This document shows, one piece after another, positions 55,455 to 64,000 of a stretch of DNA of 64,000 nt (positions are counted from its first letter, which is position 1; each line of letters starts with the position of its first letter). The DNA is from Cephalotus follicularis (taxonomy: Eukaryota > Streptophyta > Magnoliopsida > Oxalidales > Cephalotaceae): the NCBI GenBank assembly GCA_001972305.1, contig BDDD01003377.1, positions 62,001 through 126,000 on the forward strand. Reading direction: 5' to 3'. The notes beneath the pieces were generated by a model, which did not search any database, was not told the origin of the DNA, and was given only the letters and a program-made list of their open reading frames with translations. The position numbers and the translations under genes are program-made.

Positions 55455-56870
55455 AGGTATGATGCTTGTTTTTGAGTGGGGTAAGGAGGGGTGTGTGAGG
55501 TTGTAACTCAACATCATGCCATTATATTTTGATTTGAAGCGGAGAGAGGAAATAAATTAAGAGACAAATGTGTGGGGGATCCACTCATGGATAGATGTTG
55601 AACACACTTGGATCTTTCCATCTAGTTCAAACTCTGAGATGATATATTTCCATTTTGAATACAATAGACGAGAGAAATTTCTATGGTACGTATACCATAT
55701 GATTTTTAAACAAATCCAAGTAATTACATAAACATTACCATATGATTTTTAAACAAATCCAAGTAATTACATAAACATTAGTTAGATGTAAGTATGTCAT
55801 TTATCTAACAAAAAAATATAATTCATGTATACATCACTATACACTAACTATGTCACTCAGAGTCAAATTATTAACCATTTTCATGGGAGGGTAGTTTTTA
55901 CAAAAGTATATGTTATAAGACCTCGCCTTAATGCAATTTAACTCACTTATTGATTGATAAGTATCTTTTTCAAGACGTCGCCTTAATGTAATTTAATTCA
56001 CTAATTGATAGAATATGTATCTCTTTCAAGTTTCTCAATATTAGTCAAATGAAAACTATGGTGACAAAATGCAGCAATTTAAAAGGGTAACACTATTAAA
56101 CACAGTTAATACGTCATCACAAATGAACACAGATCCATGAAAAAATCATGGGTGGATTAATACATTAAGGTTACAGTGATTGTTTTTGAGTGGGGGTAAG
56201 AATAGGTGTGTGAAGTTTTCACTCAACATCATGCCATTATATTTTGATTTGAAGAGGATATATATATAACTCATTTAATCTTTGATCTAGTTCAAACTGA
56301 AGTTGATATATTTCCATTTTGAATACCTTACGATGAGAGAAATTTCTAAGTTACACAAAGTATATCATATATATATATATATGTTGAACTCATTTGAATC
56401 TTCAATCTAATTCAAACTGAAGTTGATATATTTTCATTTTGAATACCTTACGATTAGAGAAATTTTTAAGCTACACAAAGTATACTATATGATTTTTTCA
56501 CTAATCCAAGTAATAAGGTAAACATTAGTTTGATGTTACTATGCCATTTGTCTAATAGAAAATATTATTCATGTTTACATTACTGTACGCTAATCACTCG
56601 TCACTCAGAGTCAAATTATCAACCATTTTCATGAATTGGTAGTTTCTGCAAAATTGTATGTAATAAGACCTCAACTTCATGCAATTTAATTCACTCGTCG
56701 ATAGATAAATATCTTTTTCAAGACGTAGCCTTAATGCATTTAATTCACTAATAGATAGAATAAGTATCTTTTTCGAGTTTATGAAAACTACGGTGACAAA
56801 ATGCAGCAATTTAAAATAGTAATACTGTTAAAGGCAGTTGATGAGTCATCACAAATTAACATAAATATAT
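55455..56870. repeat. Direct duplication upstream of P450 gene, ~720-bp unit
   Basis: Sequence at about 55,455-56,115 recurs at about 56,175-56,850 with an offset of 715-732 bp (shared ACATCATGCCATTATATTTTG, ACTCAGAGTCAAATTAT and GGTGACAAAATGCAGCAATT). Smaller tandem repeats lie inside: a 43-bp unit at about 55,692-55,780 and a ~120-bp unit at about 56,275-56,470. No coding capacity. Confidence 0.85.
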
Positions 56871-57112
56871 CAAAAATTTATAATATTATTAACAGTATAT
56901 TACTATATATAACATATGATATGATATTTCATTTAATAAATATAATAAAAAAATAATATATTATTATTATTATTTTTATTTATTAGATAATAAATTATAT
57001 ATTACACATAATCATATACGATGGGTTAATATTAAAAATTAAATCATCATTGATGATGACAACAGTTGTGTGTTTAGTATCGTTATTCAATTTAAAACTG
57101 GTTTGAAATTGG

Positions 57113-57120
57113 TATAAAAT
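57113..57120 (+). promoter_or_regulatory. TATA box of P450 gene
   Basis: TATAAAAT lies 92 bp before the ATG, with an A-rich leader after it. Confidence 0.65.
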
Positions 57121-57211
57121 GTGGTTTGCTAAGGCGAAGCACACACATATAGCACATATTCAAGGTTAAAGGGAAGAGAAAAACAAACTTAGCGTCTGTG
57201 TAGTTATTAGC

Positions 57212-58653
57212 ATGATGATTTATTTTTTTTATTTTCCCTTCTTCTTCACCTTTCTCTTCATGGTGGCTAAGTTGATGAAAGAAACAAAAGCCAAAAACTC
57301 TACCTCAAAGCTGCCTCCAGGGCCACGGAAAGTTCCTGTCATAGGAAACATACACCAGCTAATTGGGTCACGACCCCATCGCACTCTAAGAGACTTGGCG
57401 AAGAAATATGGACCATTGATGCATCTACGGCTCGGCGAAGTTTTCACCATCGTAGTATCATCGCCAGAAATGGCAAAAAAGATCATGAAAGATCATGACA
57501 TTGTTTTTGCTTCCAGGCCATCTCTTCTGGCTGTTAGGATAATGACCTATAATGGTTCAGACATCCTCTTTGCACCGTACGGAAATTATTGGAGAAATCT
57601 AAGAAAAATTTTGACGATGGAACTTTTAGGTGCAAGTCGTGTCCAGTTGTTTCGCTCTGTTAGAGAGGAGGAGGTGTCAAATCTTATCAGAAGCATATCT
57701 TCATATGATGGATTGCCAATTAATCTCAGTGAGAGAATATTTTCAACAAATTATGGCATAACATCGAAGGCGGCTTTTGGTAAAAAATGCAGTGTCCAGG
57801 ACCAAGAAGACTTCATATCAGTTGCCAAAGAAACTGGAAAGCTGGCTTCGGGTTTCCGTGTTGCTGATTTTTATCCTTCGATTAAACTTCTTGAAACGAT
57901 CAGTGGAGTGAGGCCTAAATGTGAAAAGCAGTTTAGAAAGATGGATAGGATTCTCCAAAAAATTATCAACGAGCACAGAGGGAGACATGGAGAAGCAGAG
58001 GAAGATATAGTTGATGTTCTTTTAAAGCTTCAACAACAAGACAATCTTCAATTTCCTCTAACCGACGAAAACATTAAAGCAGTCATCGCGGTTAGTATAT
58101 TTACTATTCAATTGTAAAGTAGGCTTCTCACAAGATTTGTTTTAAGTTTTAACATTAAGAAATCAAAACTAAAATCTAATAGTTTCCAAAGAATATTTAA
58201 CTTAGCTCCATGGAAGAAAACCAAGCTATAGTTTTGTTAGCCTTTGCTGAAAGCTATTATCGATGCTTTGAGAGAGAAAATATGTTCTAAGTGGAAGATT
58301 GAAAGAAAAAAATATTTGGCTTTAAACGCAAGAAAAGTACTTGACAGATAACAAACAATTATATCGCCGTGGACAGGTCTTTCTATTTTCAGATGGTACC
58401 ATCCACTGAGAAATATGTGTTCTTTGTGTTACCGTTGAAGGCATAAACTTCCATTGATTTCATGAGAAATCTTTGGCTTCATGATTGGCCTAAACTAAAA
58501 TTTTATATTGGGTGATAAAATTCGGGATCTCTATCTATGAAATCCCTAAGTTTGAGTATGCCACCCTCCACCAGAAGGCCGACGAAAGCATATGCTTCTT
58601 CAGTATGTGAAGTGTGGGGTATCACACATCGTGAGGATTGGTTTCATTGGTTT

Positions 58654-58687
<34 letters not shown>

Positions 58688-59316
58688 GGTTAATGATCTT
58701 TCAGGAAATTTTCGCTGCTGGGAGTGAAACATCATCAACAGCTATAGAGTGGGCAATGTCTGAAATGTTAAAACACCCAGGAATAATGAAAGAGGCACAA
58801 AATGAGGTAAGAAATGCTTTCCACGGTAAAGGGACAGTGGATGAAGTGAGAGTTGAAGAATTGAAGTTATTAAAGTCAATTATCAAAGAAACCTTAAGGT
58901 TGCACCCTCCTGCACCTTTTTTACTTCCTAGAGAATGTGGTGAGAATTGTGAGATTGAAGGATACAACATACCCGTCAAGTCTAGAGTTATTGTTAATGC
59001 ATGGGCGATTGGAAGAGATCCTACACATTGGACTGAAGCGGAAACATTTCGCCCAGAGAGATTCTTCAAAAGTTCAATTGATTACAAGGGAACATATTTT
59101 CAGTATATCCCATTTGGTGCTGGAAGGAGGATATGCCCAGGCATATCATTTGCAATACCTAGCATTGAGCTTCAACTTGCGCAATTGTTGTATCACTTTG
59201 ACTGGAAGCTCCCAAATGGAATGAAGCCCGAAGATCTAGACATGTCTGAGGATTTCAGCTTGACCATGAAAAGAGAAAAAGATTTGTTCTTAGTACCCGT
59301 TGCATATCACCATTAG
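57212..59316 (+). CDS. Cytochrome P450, CYP71-type, two exons
   Basis: Exons 57,212-58,090 and 58,705-59,316 join in phase 0 (GTTAGT donor, CTTTCAG acceptor) into 496 residues, a normal length. This is a haem monooxygenase anchored in the ER by the hydrophobic N-terminus (residues 1-20, Phe-rich) with the PPGP hinge at 35-38. It has the I-helix oxygen-binding AGSETS (298-303), K-helix ETLR (355-358) and RPERF (409-413). The haem loop is PFGAGRRICPG (429-439) with Cys437 as iron ligand. The single intron before the I-helix is typical of the CYP71 clan. The substrate cannot be told. The 614-bp intron has an AAT microsatellite near 58,656-58,687. A fragment of a related copy lies at 45,280-45,840. 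Confidence 0.95.
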
Positions 59317-59822
59317 CGGGGATTTGTCTCTTAAATATTTAAGAATGTATTATATATGTGTTCACTCTGTAGCGGCCTGTGTTAATAGTTCAACAGTGTA
59401 AACTATCAATAAATTGCCTGTGTGCTATTATTAGTTGATGATATAGACTCCTAATTTTTAAACAAAGGAGAAAGATCATGTGCTTAGTATATATAGAGAG
59501 AAGATGCCGGAGCTCAAAACATAAAAAAAAGAGAATGTTGTGTCTCAATTCTCCAAGAAGAAAGTTTATTCTTGCCACCTTGTATCCCCTCGATCCAAAT
59601 TTGGAAAACTAGCTCTTCCTTAACATCTTTCCTTTTGAATCCTACATTTTGGAAAAGGGAAATATAAAAAAAAAATCAAGTAGCTGTTGGAACATCTCTC
59701 CAATACAAATACCACTCTAAATATTCAAGACATGCAATAGATTTTGTGTTGAGATAAAAAACATAAGATCAAGAGGATCTTTTGTATGAGATTTTATAGA
59801 TTTTTTTTAAAGATTTTGAAAC
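59317..59822. other. Spacer between P450 and LOB-domain gene
   Basis: P450 3' UTR and AT-rich DNA, with the promoter of the next gene. No clear TATA box or other gene was seen. Confidence 0.5.
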
Positions 59823-60522
59823 ATGATATCTGGAGGTTGTGCAGCATGCAAGTATCTGAGAAGAAGATGCCCTTCAGATAGCATTTTCTCTCCTTGTTTT
59901 CCTCCCAATGATCCTCATAGATTTTCTTGCGTCCACAAAATCTATGGTGCCAGCAATGTTGGTAAGATGCTCATGGTAAATTATAGAATCTATGCATACT
60001 ATTTTCTTTGTTATAGTTCATTTAACTAATTTTTGTTTGATGATAAGTAATAATAATACAACTAAGAGTGTAACTGATTTTCAAAAACATTTGGTAACTC
60101 TCTCGTACATTTTTCTTTAGCGATATGCTCAATGTCAAGTGTAAGTTTCGGTTGCAGTACTGAAATATTTTCCCGTATTTTGGGTCATCATGTAGTAAGC
60201 CAATTAAGCTCTACTGTGAGTGAGGCTTGAAATTTTGGGGAAACAGATAATTACATAGAACATATAGACACAATGCACATAACATATAAGTGTTTGATGT
60301 TGGATTTTGTATTTGATCATTCAGCAACTACCTCCTAATCTACGTGCACAAGCGGCAGATTCTTTATATTTTGAGGCACAAAGCCGGATTCAAGATCCTG
60401 TTTATGGGTGTGTTGGGATCATCTCTCTATTGCATCAGCAAATACACCAAACAGAAAATCAACTTACTAAATCCAAGCTCAGATTTCGCTTCTTAATTCT
60501 CACCAACAAGAACCCCAAGTAA
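59823..60522 (+). CDS. LOB-domain (LBD) protein, class I, short
   Basis: Exons 59,823-59,975 and 60,325-60,522 join in phase 0 (ATG/GTAAAT donor, CATTCAG acceptor) giving 116 residues. LBD proteins are plant DNA-binding transcription factors. The LOB domain fills nearly the whole protein: the Cys block CAACKYLRRRC (6-16), the GAS block HKIYGASNV (38-46), then QLPPNLRAQAADSL and DPVYGCVG. A partial Leu coiled coil follows (ISLLHQQIHQTENQL). Length and order resemble Arabidopsis LBD23/LBD24, from memory. The CX2CX6CX3C finger has Ser20 in place of the fourth Cys (C6, C9, C16, S20), and Cys25 replaces the usual Tyr of PYFP. DNA binding may therefore be altered, or the gene may be decaying. Confidence 0.85.
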
Positions 60523-60900
60523 AACAAGTCGATGTCAACAGCTTCTTCTTCACCAAACAAGGAAATTTTGGCCATTTTTATTAGCTTCACTTGAATTCCT
60601 TCTAGTTTTTTATTGAAGAATTGTTTCAAATGCAAAACAACACGAAGCAAGTTGTGATAAAAAAAATTTTCTTTTTAAAATGGAACAATGAATTTGTACC
60701 TATGGGCACTGTGAATCTTTCTTTTCGCACGTGCTTGATGTAAATGTACACTAAGTCCTTTTGTTTTTTGTACTTGAGGTGTATTTTTGTAACCCAAGCA
60801 AATAGCAGTCGTTGTTTTTACTTTTTGGCACTTGTGCTGCTACTTCGAGGATCCTGATTGGAGAGGAACTCAGCAAAGCTCAAACTATATAAAACCAAAG

Positions 60901-61170
60901 GAAAAATACAAAAACTCACCGATTTTTATATTCAGATTCGTTAACAATTTGTCTTTTTATTTTTAAATATTATAAAAAAAAAATCAGTTTTGAATCTGTT
61001 TAAATATTAACCTTCTCGTATTTGAGTCCGTATAACAATTAATCCCCTCAAATTTGAGTCCGTTTTTATTATAAGTATAAATTATAATTTAATAAGGTAT
61101 ATGTAATATTTAAAAATATAAAAATTAATTGTTAACGAGTTTAAATCTCGAGAGATTTTTTTGTATTCTA
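60901..61170. mobile_element. Candidate MITE with long imperfect inverted repeats
   Basis: 60,901-60,970 and the reverse complement of 61,102-61,170 share AATACAAAAA, TCGTTAACAATT and TTTTTAAATATT in the same order. The interior repeats AATTTGAGTCCGT. No convincing TSD was identified, so the limits are approximate. Confidence 0.5.
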
Positions 61171-62740
61171 CTCTAAAATCAATTTCTCAATAATGGAGAG
61201 GACCCCATTCCTCTCCTACGAACTCACAGCCTCCCTAAAATATTTACTCCTCCACTTCCGTTGATCATCCCCACAACAAACAGTCATAATCTACCGTCTA
61301 TGGCGAAAAAAGACAGAAATTAAAACTCAAGTACAGCTTTAAAACCCCAATCCATGTTTCCTCAATTATGTATAAATCCATCCAATGAGGGAAGGAGGGG
61401 TGCGAGAGGTAACCCAAATTGTTAAAAAATTCATTTAATGTGATTATTGGTATCTGATTTATTAAAAAATTCGTAAGTATCATTTATATTAATAATCTAT
61501 CAAATGTAAAAGTTAAATTTAAAAAATAGTAAAATATAACTAGGATAATTATACATTTAAGTTAAGTATTTTTCACGTAAAATATGATTTTCTTTTTCAA
61601 CGTAAATAAAAGAATAGTCAATGATTAAATCAAATCAAATTTAACGGTTAAATTTTTAAAAAATACTAACAATAAAAAAAATGCTTCTAGATGATGATTA
61701 TTGTTTTTTTTTTTTAAAATTGTGAAACAATATATTGAACACTCTTTTTACAAATTATATAACTACGTTTTAAAAAATAAATATTCATTTTAAGAGAGAT
61801 TTTGTTGGTCACAAATTCATTGATTTCTTGAAGTACTTATTATCAAAACCAGATGCTCTTCATTTCAAGTCAAACTAGAAATTATCCAATACTAGTTTCA
61901 TTGGGTGGCACATGTACAAAGTTCATCAACAATATTCATTTAGTTTTCAAGTGATCATGCTCCCAAGGACATCATTTTTTAGAGGCCATCACCAAATTAT
62001 ATGCAACAGCACGAAAAATGTGCAGGAAACTAGCAAATTTCTGTTGCACATGAAAAGTAACAAACCGTAATTACGAGTACATAAAACGGCTTGAAACTGA
62101 AACAGGCATGATATGCATTTATGCTAACAAAGTTGCAAGGACTGTGATTGTTCATTTGCAGAATACAACCCTTCTTCATCAGTCACTCTGCTGCATCATC
62201 ATGGTGCTTCAACTTGTCCAATTACAATCCCTTTTCACCTTCATAGCCTTCATCAGTCACTTATGCTAACAAAGCAATTAATTTTATGAATTTCCCTTAA
62301 AGTAATTTTGTGGATGGATTATTGTGTTGTTATAATAATTTATTAACCATGTATGAGTATGTTAAATTTTGTCGTTAATTTTGTAATATATATTACTATA
62401 TTTTTTTAATCATAGTTAATTGAAAATACTTAGAATATACAAACATGGTACAAAATTTTGTTTTATCGAGAAATGGAAATTTTTTTAAAGTATGTTCCAA
62501 ACATGAGAGAATATTTTGTTGACTATACATTAAACCCAAAAATCAAACACTATTTTGTGAATAAAAAACTGAAAATTATCTTACCTCAAACAAACTTATT
62601 CAAAAAAAAGGAGAAAAACAAAAAAAATATCATATTTTAGGCTCAATGGGTTCAAGTAGTGTGAACCATTAGTGATTGTTGATATATTGACTATACTTAT
62701 TTTATTTTGTGATCTCGAAGAAAAAAGATCATGTTATAAA
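61171..62740. other. AT-rich spacer, no gene recognised
   Basis: It includes a stretch at 61,800-62,280 of more balanced composition, with TTATGCTAACAAAG appearing twice (near 62,120 and 62,262). Nothing codes for a known domain. Confidence 0.5.
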
Positions 62741-63033
62741 TGTCAAGAAATAGAGATCTTAACATGGTATCAGAGCCAGGTTGGCCCTTTATCACCCCGC
62801 TTATCACGTGTGGGACACGTCAGGGACAAGTTTACATAGGTGTCTCTGAGTCCCGTCAAGGACTTACTTCGCAGTAAACCTCTGAGCCCACTTTCATAAG
62901 TCCACGTTGCACGTGATGGCGGGTGTCAAGATGTGTATCCCACATCGAGAGTGATAAGTGGGCTTCCTCAATATATATACATAAGAGATACCTCTTTCTT
63001 ATAAGCATGTTTTTAGGGATAGAGATCTTAACA
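62741..63033 (+). mobile_element. TRIM retrotransposon, 293 bp
   Basis: The 3' LTR (62,924-63,033, 110 bp) runs TGTCAAGA to ATCTTAACA. The 5' LTR (62,741-62,764) has the same two ends but only 24 bp, so about 86 bp are deleted from its middle. A full 18-bp primer site TGGTATCAGAGCCAGGTT follows at 62,765-62,782, then ~140 bp without coding capacity and a GGCGGG run before the 3' LTR. A perfect TSD ATAAA flanks the element (62,736-62,740 and 63,034-63,038). It is a non-coding miniature that must use copia-type enzymes from elsewhere. Confidence 0.92.
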
Positions 63034-63347
63034 ATAAAAATAAAGTCATAATATCAGAATTTGGACTATTTTTTTATAAAAAAAATAATTATCATTAAAA
63101 TTAAAATTAGATAAACCGATAATACAACAATCGGACAAGTTGATCAAATAAGGTCATAATGGTCATCAGCAAAAACTCCATAACGGCCAACAACAATAGC
63201 TTTATAACGGCCATAAAACATAACATAAAAGACCAGATAAATCGGTCACATAAAAAACAAACTAAATTCAAATTTTGAGTTTTAACAATATGTAGAAGAT
63301 TCATCTGTCAAAAACGAAACCACCTATTAGTGGTTATAAAATGATAC

Positions 63348-64000
63348 TGTCACACCCCGCTTTCCGTTAGCGACAAGCATATATGGAGATATCAGATATA
63401 ATAATCCAGCATTTAAAGTTTAACAACTCCATTAACATAAATAAGCGAAAGCATTCATTGCTGGATCATAAAATTATTTGCACGCAGCCCATACTACGTG
63501 CTTACATAATACAAATCAATTATCCTTCTTTTACATATGGGAAATGTAAAACAACAACAATGGAGTGTGATCGTTCAATTCAGTACAAATAACGTAAAGC
63601 GTCGACATTCTAAGCTTTAATATGCGATATTTACACACCAAAGCGTCGACTGTCTAAACCTAAGCGTCGACGCTTCTGGCGTTCTTACGAATTTCCAGGA
63701 GCAACAACAAAACAGAGCATGCACAAAATCGTTTCAATCTCAGCCCAATTCAACATGCAATCAAATCTCAACCATCAATACACATTATACATGTTATATG
63801 TTCAAGAACATGTCAAAACCCCTACCTCAATTGCTATCCCGAAATCAAATTGAATTGATTTCTCTCTTTAAGTCCAATGTTCTTCACACCAACTCAATCT
63901 TCCAAAAATTACGGAATTACTCTACACAATTGCATGTTTATAGGTTTAGATACTAAAACCAGTAAGTTTAACTAGTTATCTAACCATGATAACAACAATA
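63348..64000 (-). repeat. Partial gypsy LTR running off the window
   Basis: It starts on the plus strand TGTCACACCCCGCTTTCCG, the mirrored 3' end of a minus-strand gypsy LTR like those at 9,968 and 32,684. It contains GCGTCGAC motifs at about 63,599, 63,642 and 63,662; the last is the full palindrome AAGCGTCGACGCTT. Whether it is a solo LTR or part of a full element lies beyond the edge. Confidence 0.65.

Noticed and set aside
58537..58704. Open frame extending P450 exon 2 upstream, including an Asn run
   Set aside because: This is intron sequence with an AAT microsatellite. A proper acceptor at 58,701-58,704 restores the family protein exactly.
62765..62782. TGGTATCAGAGCCAGGTT as part of a Met tRNA gene
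   Set aside because: Only the 3' acceptor complement is present, placed between LTRs. It is a primer site, not a tRNA gene.

Overview
The window is nuclear DNA of a flowering plant, most likely a eudicot. It holds intron-bearing plant genes (plastid ribosomal protein S10, a serine acetyltransferase, a CYP71-type cytochrome P450, a LOB-domain protein). These are islands in a sea of LTR retrotransposons, solo LTRs, MITEs and Mutator-like elements. Intergenic DNA is AT-rich. No prokaryotic gene organisation, rRNA, tRNA or CRISPR array was seen. Family names come from motifs recognised by eye, and no database search was run.

1-9,967: nested Ty3/gypsy remains. The tail of a chromovirus-type polyprotein runs into its ~2.8 kb 3' LTR, which carries a 37-bp minisatellite. 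After an unassigned stretch come two diverged copies of an Athila/Tat-type LTR. The second is followed by a tRNA-Asp-type primer site and a broken gag.

9,968-24,158: a minus-strand gypsy element (3' LTR plus decayed pol) is cut by a 9.1 kb Tat-like element with near-identical 1,069-bp LTRs. That element keeps gag but has no visible RT, RNase H or integrase. It carries an antisense gene set with its own TATA box and a 73-bp intron, part of which is tandemly duplicated.

24,159-30,525: two MITEs, each with a target-site duplication, lie upstream of a complete three-exon plastid RPS10 gene.

30,526-38,932: a copia element has non-matching LTRs and lies between two ~740-bp direct repeats of host DNA. 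It looks like the product of unequal recombination between two elements, and its integrase is split by a 2.1 kb solo LTR. A 779-bp Mutator-like element with a perfect 9-bp TSD follows.

38,933-55,250: AT-rich DNA, an intronless serine acetyltransferase gene, a P450 gene fragment, and an inverted-repeat-bounded element. That element holds exons of a cationic amino acid transporter and was later hit by a nearly complete 5.39 kb Tnt1-like copia element (TSD AAAAC). A solo LTR of the Tat-like family (TSD ATCTG) ends the stretch.

55,251-64,000: a duplicated promoter-side segment, the two-exon P450, a short LOB-domain gene with an altered zinc-finger Cys, a TRIM element (TSD ATAAA) and the start of another gypsy LTR.

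The four host genes are functionally unrelated (plastid translation, cysteine synthesis, oxidative metabolism, transcription) and do not form an evident cluster. The most unusual signal is clusters of a short CpG-rich palindrome centred on GTCGAC (full form AAGCGTCGACGCTT) in LTRs of several unrelated gypsy families. A related GTCGAC array lies in the copia LTRs. Most degenerate copies differ by C-to-T or G-to-A at CpG sites.
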